Origin: Xanthoparmelia taractica
Lineage: Eukaryota > Ascomycota > Lecanoromycetes > Lecanorales > Parmeliaceae
DNA: 64,000 bases
Assembly (NCBI GenBank): GCA_033085395.1
Contig: JANQBS010000198.1
Coordinates: 1-64,000, forward strand
Reading direction: 5' to 3'
Part shown: positions 45,572 through 57,676 of the stretch, in pieces
How positions within the stretch are numbered: the first letter of the stretch is position 1
Layout of the letters: every line of letters begins with the position of its first letter
Notes under the pieces: model-generated
Told to the model about the DNA's origin: nothing
The model's input: the letters and a program-made list of their open reading frames with translations, nothing else
Database searches by the model: none
Translations under genes and position numbers: made by a program

Positions 45572-46512
45572 GATGTGCACAGAAGAAAAGGAGTAGGATA
45601 CAAAGCGAGATGTAGAAGTACGAGGGTGCGCATGAAATGCCAGCAACTGTACAACTTAAGAGTATCGAACAGATTGCTACCTCACGGCAGGGCCGCATCC
45701 TTTCCTGCAACACCGCCGAGTCTGCGGGCTTCCTTTGAGGGATTGCCCTACGTGCCAGCCAATAAACGCGAGGGTGCTGCCCCCAAGACCAGCTACTCAA
45801 ATCATTTACTCTGCACTCTCCTGGCTTTGTCGATCCTTGCGGCGGGGGGGACGGAAGGGGAAAGGGTGAGGCTCTCCCTCAGCCTGGTGCTTCTTGGGTC
45901 CTAGTGTGCATAGAAAGTCCTCTCGCATGGCAGACTTGTTTCAGCTTTATGGGTCTTGTGTGCATCTGACAGGGGCGAAGTCATATCAAAAAATACAATG
46001 CTCCTTAAGGTGCCTTATTCCATTTTTGTCACGATAGTGACCTTTCAACATATCCAGCGTAGACTCACGTCGCCCCTTCCCAACCCTATGAATGATGATG
46101 CGCTCTTTGGAAACTGGAGACCAAAAAACGACTGATGACCGAGAGTCTAAGGGAAATATGCCAAAGGATGAGGATGGCGAGGGCTGGCGCTGCTGCACTG
46201 ATGACTACCTGGTCCAATATAGGACAACAAGATAGAGCAATGACGGTCTTTAAGTTCCCGTTTCATCTCTTTGAACGGCAATACCTTCCACCTGAGACTA
46301 GCTCTGGAGCCACTATCATGGTACGGTCGTCCCTTTGTAGTTTAGTGTCAGGGCCTTCAAATCCAGCACGAAGACCTGAATTCAACTTTCTACAGTATTC
46401 AATTGTGACGATCCAGCGACTTGGAGTTTCAATATCTTAGCGATACTTAGTATGGGTCGCTGTTATTTGTGATAGAGGTTTTGGATATCAATCTTCCAGC
46501 GAGGGCGCCACA
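45572..46512. promoter_or_regulatory. Divergent region between CYWPDGS gene and Swd2
   Basis: About 940 bp of head-to-head spacing. No coding feature supported; short frames on both strands are not protein-like. It should hold the promoters of both genes. Confidence 0.4.
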
Positions 46513-47682
46513 ATGGCCGGCCCCCTCGTGGTCCCACCACCTCCTCCAGGAGGACCACAACTCACCCAAAAGACCTCCGAAGTCATAGGGACTTTCCGAC
46601 CAACCAAGGTAACACCTTCATCTTTGCTTTCCAATCAGCTTACTACTTCCATCCACGACGCTGACCCCCACCCTCTCCAGCAATTCAAACTCTCCAAACC
46701 CGAAGCCTCCGTCACATCCCTCGACTTTGACGACTCGGGCGAATTCTGCCTGGCCGCCTGCTCCGACGACTCCCTCCTCCTCTACAACGCCAAAGAAGGC
46801 AAGAACATAAAAACGCTCATGAGCCAGAAATACGGCGTCCACCTCGCCCGCTTCACGCACCATGCCACTTCCATCATCTACGCGAGCACCAAAGAGGACG
46901 ACTGCATACGCTACCTCTCTACGCACGACAACGCCTTCTTGCGCTACTTCCGTGGCCACACGCAGCCCGTGACGTCGCTATGCCTTTGCCCATCAGCAGA
47001 CACCTTCCTCTCGACCTCCCTCGACAACACCGTGCGCCTATGGTCCCTCTCCTCGCCCTCCCCACAAGCGCGCCTCAACCTCTCAACACCCTACCTAGCA
47101 GCCTACGACCCCTCCGCAACCGTCATCGCCATCGCGTCCGCCTCCACGCACTCGATCCTCCTCTACGACCTGCGCAACTACGACAAACCCCCCTTCGCGA
47201 CCTTCGACATGCGCCCCTACCTCACGGCCCCGCAAGTGCAGTCCCCGAAACCGGACTGGACCCGCCTCGAGTTCTCCAACGACGGCAAGTCTCTCCTCCT
47301 CGCTTCCAACCACCCACAAGGACACCTCCTCCTCGACGCCTTCGACGGCACGCTCCGCGCACACTGCAAGCGCTCCTACCCTCCCACAAACCTGCGAGCA
47401 GCGCCCGGGTCGCCCGGGGCATTGGGGCAAGGCGACGTGTGTTTCAGCGCCGACGGGCGGTATCTGATCGGGGGCAGTGGAGGGGACAGGGACGCGATAG
47501 TGTGGGATACGCAGGGCCAGGTGGAGGTGGAGACCAAGGAGATCAAGCCCATGTGCGCGTTGCCGTGTAAAGGGCGGGCGAGCGTCGTGGCGTGGAATCC
47601 GAGGTATAACATGTGTGCGACGGCGGATAGGGAGGTGGTATTTTGGCTACCGGATGAGCATGTTGGGATGAAGCCGCCGTGA
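46513..47682 (+). CDS. SWD2: Swd2-type WD40 protein (COMPASS and CPF subunit)
   Basis: Two exons, 46513-46608 and 46681-47682 (365 residues), split by a 72-nt intron (GTAACA...GCTGAC...CTCCAG). The intron is a multiple of three and stop-free, so the unspliced frame is also open; the conserved junction FRPTK-QFKLSKPEASVTSLDFDDSGE shows where it must be removed. WD40 motifs include CLAACSDDSLLLYN, KYGVHLARFTHHATSIIYASTKEDD, IRYLSTHDNAFLRYFRGH and FLSTSLDNTVRLWSL, which strongly resemble Swd2/WDR82. The protein serves in the Set1 histone H3K4 methyltransferase complex and in the cleavage/polyadenylation factor. The gene is convergent with the tandem-PH gene. Confidence 0.92.
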   Translation: MAGPLVVPPPPPGGPQLTQKTSEVIGTFRPTKVTPSSLLSNQLTTSIHDADPHPLQQFKLSKPEASVTSLDFDDSGEFCLAACSDDSLLLYNAKEGKNIKTLMSQKYGVHLARFTHHATSIIYASTKEDDCIRYLSTHDNAFLRYFRGHTQPVTSLCLCPSADTFLSTSLDNTVRLWSLSSPSPQARLNLSTPYLAAYDPSATVIAIASASTHSILLYDLRNYDKPPFATFDMRPYLTAPQVQSPKPDWTRLEFSNDGKSLLLASNHPQGHLLLDAFDGTLRAHCKRSYPPTNLRAAPGSPGALGQGDVCFSADGRYLIGGSGGDRDAIVWDTQGQVEVETKEIKPMCALPCKGRASVVAWNPRYNMCATADREVVFWLPDEHVGMKPP

Positions 47683-47976
47683 GCCGTGGTGAGAAGAGGA
47701 AAGAGGGCATACCGGGTTGTGGGTACTGGTTAGAGATTTCGATGAGCTGAGGTTAGATCGTAGCGCATGATACCCATGACTTTGTCTTTCAGTACGACAT
47801 GATACTCGCTCAATATGCAAATTCAGAGGCCATATCAAACACCAAATCCCTTCCGAACAATGGCACATCGGAAGACCCCAAGGGGAACGGTAGATAACAT
47901 AACAAGCTTTTGGGTATATTACATCACTTTCCAGATATACAACACCCAAAACCCTAAATCCACCCACCAAACCATG

Positions 47977-49325
47977 TCACGACGCCCCACCCTTCTTCTC
48001 CTTTCTCTTCGCAAGCTGACTTTTCAGCGCCCCAAGCCACTCAGCCAGAGCATCCTCGCTACTAGCGCAAAAACGATAGCTTTTTTCCTCGGCAATGATT
48101 TGCATACAGTGGGCTTTGCTGCGGGATATGGGGTCAATCTCAACGGCATTGATGATGTTGGAGAGAGGGATGATTAGATTGGCGGCGTATTCCTGCGATA
48201 TGGATCAGTATACCTTTTTGAGGTTGGAGAAGAGTAGGGTGGCTTTACTTCATCGTTTTTGTAGAAGGCTAGATTCTTTGGTCGGAGAACCACCCATAGC
48301 CTCTTCCATTGTCTGACGCCGCCTTTTGTCTTCAAGCAAAGAAGGTAGCCATGCCATATCACCCTCTCGTCATCGTGTTGGTCAGGGTGAAAGCCACTCG
48401 ATTGGCTCACGTTCCGTACTGTAGATGGTGGTTGCGTTGGCTCCGCATATGGTGCCTCATTAGGTTTGTAAATACCTCTCTGGTTCCGCCTGACGAATGA
48501 CCCGAATGACGAAGACTGGGCGTAGCTCTGCGAGGGTGTATCTGAGAAGTCGGAGTAGTGTGCTAGCTCGTCTCCCGAGTACTCAAGCTCATGTGCTGAA
48601 AGCCGTCTGATACCCGGTATCCTAATCCCATCCCGTGTAGTAGAATGCCGACCTGGTACCTCCAACGGTTCGGGCGAGCTGGAACCCCAGCGCTCATAGC
48701 CTGATTGCCTGTCAGGATGGCTCTCTTGAGCGATGGGACTGCCAAGGTCCACCGGTCCATCCTCGTCGAGTTGTGGTGCTTCACGCCTAATCAACTCCAC
48801 CCATGCCTTGGCATCTTCGTCGCTTCTTGCTTGGAAGTGGTAGCTGCGCTCTGGAGAGAAGAGGCCGAAGAGGTGTTGTCGACGGCCTTTGGGGTCTTTG
48901 AGATAACCGACGGTGTTGAGGTCATTGAGACGGATCTGTTTAAGAAGACGCTCCTCGGTGGGAGATTTGTAGAGGGAGAGGAGATTGGGCCGAAGGACAA
49001 GGTAGAATGGTTTCCATTGCTACGAACAGGTGCATTAGTAGTATGCATGCCTTGGAATAAGAAGGGTTAGAACCTTGGTTTTCCGGGTGCGTTTATGCAC
49101 CTCTCCGCTCCGGAGCACCATATCGAAAGCGAAGCTGCCATTCTGGTTGACTGGGGAAAAGGTGTCGAGGTTGAGGTGCCCACTTCGGACTCCCGAGGCC
49201 TTGTTGGACGAACTTGCTGATGCAGGTGCTGATACTGGCGCTAGTTGCCTGGTATCTATTGGCTGCGGTATGGCTTTCGGTGCAGTCAACAAGGTCCTCG
49301 GGTTCGATGGTAATACATCTGCCAT
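47977..49325 (-). CDS. Tandem PH-domain protein
   Basis: Three exons: 49325-49074, 49019-48249 and 48192-47977 (412 residues), with introns of 54 and 56 nt. The first PH domain spans about residues 65-175 (SGEVHKRTRKTKQWKPFYLVLRPNLLSLYKS..., ending in DAKAWVELIRRE). A Ser-rich linker of about 120 residues follows, then the second PH domain (VIWHGYLLCLKTKGGVRQWKRLWVVLRPKNLAFYKND...EDALAEWLGALKSQ). Both end in the invariant Trp helix. Two PH domains recall yeast Opy1, a phosphoinositide-linked regulator; the role is inferred. The start is uncertain. An ATG at about 49472 followed by a GTGAGT donor, or the frame RPNFHLNRYWQVKHG upstream, might be a further 5' exon, but neither joins in phase. 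Confidence 0.75.
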
Positions 49326-50906
49326 GTTTCACTTGCCAATAACGGTTCAAGTGGAAGTTCGGTCTCGCACCCGGCTCTTTTGGCGGAGCAGGCCGCTTGT
49401 TAATTACGAAGAGGCAGGATACTCACGTGTCTGAGTCTTGATGGGGGCCTGAGTGAGGCAGAGAAAATGGCATTGTGCAAGAGGGGAAGGGTAAGCTCGC
49501 ATGTTTGGGGAAGGCGGATCGTCAAATGATGCTTTCCCGGCGCCACTTAGGGTACTTTGGATAGGTACTTAGGGTCCACACTTAGGGCTGCCTTGCGGAC
49601 TCCCCAAGGGCGATCCCCGTGTAGATCTACGCACAATAATCTGGGGTAAACAAAGGAGAGAAATCATCTTTTCCCATCTTCAGCAGCGCCAGGAAAATGC
49701 GCTCGCTTACTATGCGTCTTATGTGCGCCGGAGTCACGTTTGGAGTAATATTGCAGAGATGACAGGAATGAAAGAGAGAGTGCTGACGTCGTTCTTTTCC
49801 ACGGGTCAAGCTTTCCCAGTTGTACTCGTACCTTCCTTTTCAGGTCCGTGTCTTCACTTTCTTCCAGTCGCTCTTCCTTCTCTCGTCATTCCTTCAGTGT
49901 GTTTTCTGTCCTGCTCTTATTCGATCGCAACGATCAGATGCAGTCTTTCCAGGTTGCCAGCAGGGGTTGTGTGACTTGTACCAGACGTATGAAGTACGGT
50001 AGGGAGAATGCTATGGGTCGCCAGTGCAAATGGTGCAGTGCCAGCGCCCTAAAGTTTGCCGAAGTCAATGCTGCTGCAGGCAGTGTTTAGTCGCTCAATT
50101 TGCTGCTCTCCGGGTCAAGCATGAAGAAGAAGAGAAAAAGCATCGCTGCGACAGCAGCCTTGAAGAAATGATTGGCCATGAATGCCCATTGAGTCCACGT
50201 GGATGATGCGCTGTCACAGCAGAGCCACCACAAGTTATTCTCAACCTTGACGCAGCCTTGACAGCCGTGTCCAAAACTTGTCGGATACCGCCGGACACCT
50301 GCGTTTAAGGACCTGTCGGAGCATTATCATTTCTGTCGCTAATCTGCCGGTCAAATGACTTGACACATGTGCGCTACGTTGTTGGCTGAGTTCAGGGCAG
50401 AATTATATGTATGATTGTCGCGTTAGATCGTCATGGCACATGTTCTTCACCAGCCATTGACCCGTCAAAGCCATATAGTGCGATCATGTGCATTAGCGAT
50501 TTGATGCGACTCGCTCCTTTCGGTGAGCATTGGAGTCTCCCCCGGCTGTAAAGCGCATATGAGGAATCGGTAGAACAAGTTTATGTGTGACTGCTCGGGG
50601 GAAGATGGCGTCATTTCCATGAGTAGCTCAAGCAAAGAGATGACCCTTCTACCGTTGACCTTGAGCGTTGGCGTGATGGTGCAGTACCGCTGCTAACCGT
50701 ATTCTAACCGCTCCCACTATTCCGCTTCCAAAACAAATAGCTTCTGGAAGCCTCGTTGCCTGAAAAATGTTGAGCGTCATTGGTGCTGCGCATGACTTGC
50801 TCGTAGCCTTGCGCGGCATTGACTCGAGTGCTGCTTGACCGAAGTTCGAATACAAAGGTTGAAAGAAGGAAGCCACAGCGTTGAATTCAGAGAGAGCTGA
50901 ACAACG
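49326..50906. other. Spacer with possible zinc-finger relic
   Basis: About 1.6 kb. A + strand frame at 49938-50090 reads RGCVTCTRRMKYGRE...QCKWC, resembling the start of a Zn2Cys6 binuclear cluster in which the third Cys (usual CxxCRxRKxKC) is Gly (GGT, one base from TGT). Otherwise no supported gene. The stretch upstream of 50907 is the promoter of the Zn2Cys6-type regulator. Confidence 0.35.
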
Positions 50907-53720
50907 ATGCACTCTGCGAGCTATTCTTCACATGTGACACAAGCTATGCAGCATAAACTTTCTCCCCAATGCATTGATTCCAACCTTTGCAGCCTAAATG
51001 AACACTTTGTTTCCGCCAACCTCGCTTCCGATTACTGTGCCCCACCCGATGATGTGGAAATTGCAACTGGCCAGGCGAGCTTCGACGATGGAGATATTCA
51101 CGATGAGATGAGCACAGCGATCCATCCCCGCCCCTCTCGTGGTATGGTAGAAGATCTAGACGATGGTTTCCCGCAGTTTGACTACGAGTATGTCCAAACG
51201 CTAAAATATCCCCTCTCACACGCATCCCGCCTTTACTGACCCGTCGATCCAGCTCAATTCAACCTCACAGCGCACCAGCAAGGGGGTGGGACATCGGGAG
51301 GGTTGAGAGGTCTGATTCCCGTGCTGCTCTGCAGTACGAAGGCTCCTCTTCGGTAAAAGAGAGTGAGCCCTGGAGTCACCTACAAACGTTCGCCCTGTTG
51401 GGCCCTGAGCATGATGATCGAAGCTCACAGGACTTTCAGATCGAGACTAGCTCTCAATGGTCGTCCGGCCTGCAAGACAGTGATATGTTCCATCACTCTA
51501 TCATCAATCCTCATCATCAACGTCAAGCTCCTGCAAGAAATCAGAGGATGCAGCAAGAAAATTCGTACTCTGCGGAAGGAGATACCAGCCAACGCTCGCG
51601 TCTTCCAAATCGAGCTCGGAGCGCTCAAAGCGTACCTCTTCCAGACTCGGGTATTTTTGAACACGGATTTTCATACACAGGTGGGCCACAGATGTGGGCC
51701 AACTCCCCGAGCTCAACCTTTTCTCAACCTGCGATAAGCGGCCTGCCCATGGAGAGCGGTTCTGCTCAGCTTTTTGATACCGGCTCCGCCTATCCACTCC
51801 ACCATTGGACTATCAATGAAATGAAGAGAAGTAATACTGGGTTGAGCCAAGATCATGAGATCGATTTTGCTCTTGATCGAGGCCTAATTGACGAGTCTGG
51901 GCAATATCCGCTGCGTACCGGTGAAGACATTTTGACTCCGCAAGAGCTTTCATGGCGACGAAATGATCACTTCCTTTTCGAGCAAAAACTCAGCCCCTCG
52001 GCTGACACAGAGTGTGGATCATATGATCTTGGTTTAAACGCTAATGATCGCGCTTGGCCTCCGGACTTTGTGCAAGACCCAGCACTCGGATTTACCGATA
52101 GCAACACACTGGATCACCCAGGCGCTATCAAGATTGGGGGATCCAGCGGACATTACAGGCCAGACCTCCCATCTTCCTTCCCCCCTTCAGCAGACTGCTT
52201 CCCGGTTTACATGCCTACGATACGCAGTCAAGCGGTTACTTCAACTTCTGAACCCACCATACTCTCATCTGGCTCGTCCAATCTTCCCTTCCGAAATAAT
52301 CCCAGAAAATCAACATCTGCTAGGGCCTCCAGGTCAGGTTCTCTGTCAATCATTCGGGAGAATGGCCATTCTCAACAGGGAAGTCCAAACCTCTCCCGGA
52401 ATGGTTCAGGGAAAGGCAAGAGAAAAGGACCACTCCCTACGGCGACTGCCTTAGCTGCTGCCCAAAAACGCAAAGATGGCAGTGTTTGTATCCGGTGCCG
52501 GACAATGAAAATGACCGTAGGCAGATGTTTGAAAATGTTACGAGAGCTGGCTAATTACAATGTAGTGTAAAGGGGGCCTTCCGTGCGAGGGTTGTCGTCA
52601 AATTACGAAGCACAAACTCTGGGACCAGTCCTGCACCCCTGCGAACTTCACCGATATGGTTAAAGAGGACACATGCAACGCAATTTGTGAGTGTTGCGCT
52701 ATCATCTTATACACTTACAGGGGACTTAATCGATTCTAGTCCAACATGCTATCAGCCATCTCGCTCTTGATGGAAGTCGGAGACTGGTAGTGGCGGTTCC
52801 GACGGCTTTCGACATATCTAGACTCCTCGATCATCTAGAACCCTGCCATTCGCGATACGATATCCGAGTTCGACACTCGTCGGGTGTCCCTTACACGTTA
52901 GACTTATCCAACTGCCTCAAAATCTTGACGAAGATCCATAAGTCATCCGGATTGGAGACTTGCGAGCTTCAAGACTTCGTGAAGAACAAGCAGTTGAGAT
53001 CAGCATGGTTACAGTGCATCCGAGAGTGCGATCTAGCACTTAGCGTTGTGGTAAGTCAAACGTGAGAGCGATTCAGTGTTGGTTCGCCAAAATTGCTAAC
53101 AGGCATACCCACAAAAGGATCGATCAATCCAGTGGAACAACATGCCGAGCAGAAATAGCTACGAGATCTCACCGCGCAACGTGTCTGTGCTTGGACATGC
53201 TCTGGATATTGAAGATCAGCAGGATCGAGGCACGATCATATTTGCCGCGCAGCTGTGTCGAATCATCCTAAGAGCACTAGAAATAGAAGCTTTCGACGCA
53301 TTGCAGAAATCAGTCAACGAGCTTACCAAAGGCGGCAAGTCTGACGAAGATATCGAGATGTTGATTGACCAGCTAGGGCGAATCCTATTAAGCCTCCGCT
53401 GGCGTGTCTCATGGTGGGCGGTTGTTGGCGACAGCCCAGACGAAGGTTTCTCCTCCAGAGTGAAAAAGCTTGCCCATATACTATACTCCTATTATTTTGT
53501 TGCTAGAAAGAAGATGTCCCCTTGGGGTGGTCAGCTTCCGAGCAAAATTCGCTCTTTCTACGCAGACTACGAGCCTGTCTATGAGGATCTTCCTCTGACT
53601 GACTCGCTCGATGGCTTCGAAGCTTGGATGCAGAAGGGCCAAACTGTCGTACAGACAGCGAAAATCCAACAGAAAATTGCTCGCCCGTTGCGTACCGCTC
53701 CCACGAACTCGCACTTCTAG
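50907..53720 (+). CDS. Zn2Cys6-type fungal regulator with internal finger
   Basis: Five exons: 50907-51187, 51253-52516, 52566-52686, 52740-53050 and 53118-53720 (859 residues), with introns of 65, 49, 53 and 67 nt, all in phase. Unlike most Gal4-type factors, the cysteine cluster is internal (about residues 506-539): CIRCRTMKMTC, KGGLPCEGC, then a long 13-residue gap to C539 (CRQITKHKLWDQSC). It is preceded by a basic run GKGKRKGPLPTATALAAAQKRKDG. The N-terminal 500 residues are low complexity and acidic or Gln/Ser-rich, as in activation domains. The C-terminal helical region (LSHLALDGSRRLVVAVP..., LRSAWLQCIRECDLALSVV) lacks the usual fungal-specific TF motif. Sequence-specific DNA binding is inferred from the cysteine pattern. 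Confidence 0.75.
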
Positions 53721-54914
53721 CTGCTTTCGCCTCCGTCATCGGCTACTCGTAATCCGAGTGTAGTGTTCAGTGTTGCTGTCAAGGTGGTTCTTTCTCTCTT
53801 TTTCTTCACCACAATTTCGCGCGATCTTAGGCTCATTGTATTATGAAGTAGCTTTCTTTGGTTCCCTACCCAACCTCTCAATCGTCAGCCAACACCACCT
53901 TGCATTGACCTCACGCCTCACGTCTCACAGTATATTCGCTACATGCTACACGATTTTATGGACTATATACTACGTTCTTGACTTGTTTGGATAGCTAGAC
54001 TTTGGCACAAGCCGCTCACGACTTCACGGCCTACTACCATCTTCATGGTCTTTGGCATCAGAATTTCCGGCGCAGGTGCTGCAGCTTCCGGCGCTTCTTC
54101 TACCTTTAGCTCATCCATCTGAACCTTTGCAAGAGCCTTGATATTGCTGGTTGGGGTATTTTGACTGTTAGAGACTGGGCGCAAGCCTTTGTATGATTGG
54201 GAGAGTTCGATTTTTGCCGCGATTATACGATGTCATGACTTTCATGTATGATTTTGATTTGTTAGCTTCGCTTTCGACATTATTTACTGTTTTTATGTAC
54301 TTTATGTAGCTATGAATTAGCACGTCAACGTTAGCATCCTCATCCTGACCATACATGCTGGCAACAAACTCCGCCTCGATGACTCAGTTTCCAAACATCC
54401 AACTACCGCACGTCATGCCTTCCTCACCCCTCACAACCATGCAATACTCGGGCATCCGAAAAATCAATAGCAACGTTTACTACAAAATGCAATCTGTCAC
54501 CCAACGAAGTCTGCTGAGTCACTTGAGTATCTTACTCTGTTGTAGGATTTTGAGGCGGTCGTTATTAGACTGGTTAGGCAGGACCAAGTTGTTTCTATGA
54601 TCGTCGAATACCAGGGGAGCTTTTGGGTATTTTTATTAGTCCTGGAAGGTATTTATTAGTCTTGGATAAGTGCTCGTCTCCTGATTGTAAGTTGTGCTGA
54701 GCGTGAGGATGCAGCGCAGGGAGGGATACGTCGCTTTTGGTTGGGTTAGTTTCGTGGAGTAGAAGAGCAGCAGTGAATAAATTCAGAGAGGTCAAGGTCT
54801 TGCACGGGTCATGACCAACCTTTGATCTTGTTTGAGGCGAGAACCAGGGCAGAGCTTTGGGTAATTCATTGGAAGGTAACGGCTTCAGATTTGTGGCAAA
54901 CATCCTTCAACTTC
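53721..54914. other. Gene-free spacer (1.2 kb)
   Basis: Contains the 3' ends of the regulator gene (rightward) and of the IF3 gene (leftward). No further frame is convincing, although several short frames exist on both strands. Confidence 0.35.
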
Positions 54915-55763
54915 CTACTTCTTGGCTTTCCCCTCAAACGACAAAACGGCTGCTTTCCCAACCGTCCCCTGCATCTCCTTTTCCTGCGCCCCCTCAACCT
55001 CCCTCACAGTCTTCCTGATCTTCTCCAACACCCCCCACGCCTCCTCTTCACTCACCTCCCTCCTGTCCCTCCACCCCCTCTTCCTTTGACTCCCAAACAC
55101 AATCTCAACCTTCCAACCCTTCTCCAAAAACTCCTTCATCCTCACCATCCGATGCCCCAAATCATTATCACTAACAGTCCAATTCAGGTCCAGCTGCTTC
55201 GACTGCTGACTCATCCTCTTCATCGCCTTGGCCGCCTTCCGGGCCCGCTCCTCCGCCTCCCGCGCGGCCTTCTTGTCATACAATTTGCACACCGGGTACA
55301 GGAGCTCCTCGCTCGGCGGCGACACCTCCTGCACGAATTGCGTGAACCGGCCCTTATCATCGCGCTCGCGCGTGGCGAGGACGTCGGAGAGGTAGAGTGG
55401 CTCCGTAAGACGGGAGTCGCTGGGGCGTACCATGTAGACTCTCCTGGCGTCAATCTCTTCGTCTCGCGGAAGCCGGTCGCGGTCGGGGTTCTTATCTTTG
55501 GGGCCGAACTTGATAGGTTTTGGGAGGGTAGGAGAAGGGGCGAAAGGACGGAAGAGGACTGTGGGGCTGCTGGTGGATGCAAGGTGGGAATGTTGAGGAC
55601 CAAGGAGAGACGGGCAGGGGCGAGAGAGGCATTGTGGTAGGTTGGGTGTACGGTTGGGGAAAGGATGGGTAGTGTAGGTTCTTATTGATGCATCGTTCAG
55701 AGATGGTAGGAAGACTCGTCGTAGAGCTTCTGATGGTGTAATATGATGGGTTGAACGTCTCAT
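54915..55763 (-). CDS. Mitochondrial translation initiation factor IF-3
   Basis: A 282-residue intronless protein. The N-terminus is rich in Arg, Ser and Thr with few acidic residues, typical of a mitochondrial targeting peptide (RRVFLPSLNDASIRTYTT). The IF3 N-terminal domain follows (RDEEIDARRVYMVRPSDSRLTEPLYLSDVLATR), then a basic helix linker (KKAAREAEERARKAAKAMKRM) and the C-terminal domain (KQLDLNWTVSDNDLGHRMVRMKEFLEKGWKVEIVFG). In yeast the homologue is Aim23. It binds the mitoribosomal small subunit and prevents premature subunit joining. It shares a 242-bp divergent promoter with the mitochondrial EF-Tu gene. Confidence 0.88.
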   Translation of the reverse strand: MRRSTHHITPSEALRRVFLPSLNDASIRTYTTHPFPNRTPNLPQCLSRPCPSLLGPQHSHLASTSSPTVLFRPFAPSPTLPKPIKFGPKDKNPDRDRLPRDEEIDARRVYMVRPSDSRLTEPLYLSDVLATRERDDKGRFTQFVQEVSPPSEELLYPVCKLYDKKAAREAEERARKAAKAMKRMSQQSKQLDLNWTVSDNDLGHRMVRMKEFLEKGWKVEIVFGSQRKRGWRDRREVSEEEAWGVLEKIRKTVREVEGAQEKEMQGTVGKAAVLSFEGKAKK

Positions 55764-56005
55764 TGTCCAGGTATATTCATGTCGGCCTCGGTCCCTATAA
55801 GAGTTTCCAGAGCTCGATCTTTTTTTGCGCTCGGCTAGCGCGGAACAAAGTTTCGCCGTGGTGTAAATTTCCCTTCCCAGTTGTGTGAAATCTACATTTG
55901 GTGACGATCTCTCGGGTCCAAAGCTTTCGAACAGTGCTACCGTCGACCCCCTTTGACTATCATTCCTCGCTATCGTGCTCCGGCGTACGTGTGAAGTGAC
56001 TCAAG
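55764..56005. promoter_or_regulatory. Short divergent promoter between mitochondrial IF3 and EF-Tu genes
   Basis: Only 242 bp separate the two start codons. Two nuclear genes for mitochondrial translation factors starting head to head here suggest coordinated expression. No named motif was identified. Confidence 0.5.
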
Positions 56006-57676
56006 ATGGTGGTCATCACTCGTTCATTGGCGCCGATACTACGGACGAGCCGAGTTGCTCTACGGCAGCAAAAGGGCGTTAATCCTGTACAACATGTCTT
56101 TGGGAGAGATGCAAATGGAATTAGGGGGCTTGCCACGGTCTTTGAGCGGTCGAAGCCCCATGTCAATATTGGTACAAACTATTATTGTGGTCAATGAGCA
56201 TTCGAAGCTGATTTGAACAGGTACCATAGGTCACGTCGACCATGGCAAGGTGCGCGCATTGCGAGCTCGGAGTTCGCAAAGTCTGTGCTGATGCTAGTTG
56301 ATTAGACTACCTTAACAGCTGCTATAACGAAACGCCAGGCTGAGAAGGGCATGGCCAACTTCCTCGAATATGGCGCAATTGACAAGGCTCCTGAAGAAAG
56401 AAAGCGTGGTATCACCATCTCCTCAGCACATATTGAGTACAACACGGACGCGCGGCATTATTCGCACGTCGACTGCCCCGGGCACGCAGATTACGTCAAG
56501 AATATGATTACAGGTGCATCTAGCATGGACGGGGCAGTTATCGTGGTGGCGGCTTCAGATGGCCAAATGTGGGTGGCGCACAGGATATCTTAATCGTGAA
56601 CAGGGTTGACCGCATACAGGCCGCAGACCAGGGAACATCTTCTTCTAGCACGTCAGGTCGGGGTCCAAAAGATCGTGGTTTTCGTCAACAAGGTCGATGC
56701 AATTGAGGACAAAGAGATGTTGGAGCTTGTGGAAATGGAGATGAGGGAGCTACTGACTACATATGGGTTTGAAGGAGACACCACACCTATTATTCTTGGT
56801 TCAGCTTTATGTGCGCTCGACGGCCGGCAGCCCGAAATAGGAATACAAAAGATCGACGAGCTTCTGAACGCGGTGGACACTTGGATTCCAACACCACAGC
56901 GTGAGACCGAAAAGCCTTTCCTGATGTCCGTTGAAGACGTGTTTTCCATACCAGGCCGTGGCACTGTGGCATCAGGAAGAGTGGAGCGTGGCACCTTGAA
57001 GAGAGATGCCGAAGTCGAGCTCGTAGGCAAAGGGGAGCATCCCATTAAGACCAAAGTCACGGATATCGAGACCTTCAAGAAGTCTTGCGATGAATCAAGA
57101 GCTGGTGACAACTCTGGACTATTGCTTCGTGGTATCAAGCGAGAAGACGTGAGGCGAGGCATGATCATTGCCAAGCCAGGTTCCTCCAAAGCGCACAAAC
57201 AGTTTTTGTGCTCGATGTATGTCCTCACTAAAGAGGAAGGCGGCCGCCATACTGGATTTTCCGACAACTATCGGCCACAGATTTACTTAAGAACTGCTGG
57301 TATGTTTTCTCGGACCTCGTAGATTACATGCACTCGTCCTGACTTATCACGTAGATGAATCTGCCTCTCTACACTGGCCACAGGAAGTTGAAGATCGCAG
57401 TAAGATGGTTATGCCAGGAGACAACGTCGAGATGGTGTGTGATTTGCACCACCCTATTGCTGTCGAGAATGGACAGAGGTTTAACATCCGGGAGGGCGGA
57501 CGCACAGTAAGCTACTCTTCGAATCATTCTTTTAGAAAGCATTCAAATTTTCTTGACGTAGCCTGGGAGTATCGTACTCCTAAGGCTTTCGATGTGGCTC
57601 AATGAATGGAGAGGCAACGCTGACTTTGAATCCCCGATAGGTCGCCACCGGCCTGGTCACACGAGTCATCAAATAA
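56006..57676 (+). CDS. TUF1: Mitochondrial elongation factor Tu
   Basis: Six exons: 56006-56171, 56221-56249, 56306-56568, 56620-57299, 57355-57506 and 57641-57676 (441 residues), with introns of 49, 56, 51, 55 and 134 nt. A basic N-terminal targeting peptide precedes the GTPase domain. G1 is GHVDHGK (residues 59-65) on a 29-nt exon of its own, switch I is ERKRGITI, G3 is DCPGH, G4 is NKVD, and GSAL supplies G5. Domains 2 and 3 follow ([37 protein letters not shown]). The last exon encodes only [11 protein letters not shown]. It delivers aminoacyl-tRNA to the mitoribosome. The frame is intact. Confidence 0.93.

Noticed and set aside
46980..47570. Second-frame protein within Swd2
   Set aside because: Arg/Pro-rich overlap frame of the WD40 coding region, a codon-usage artefact.
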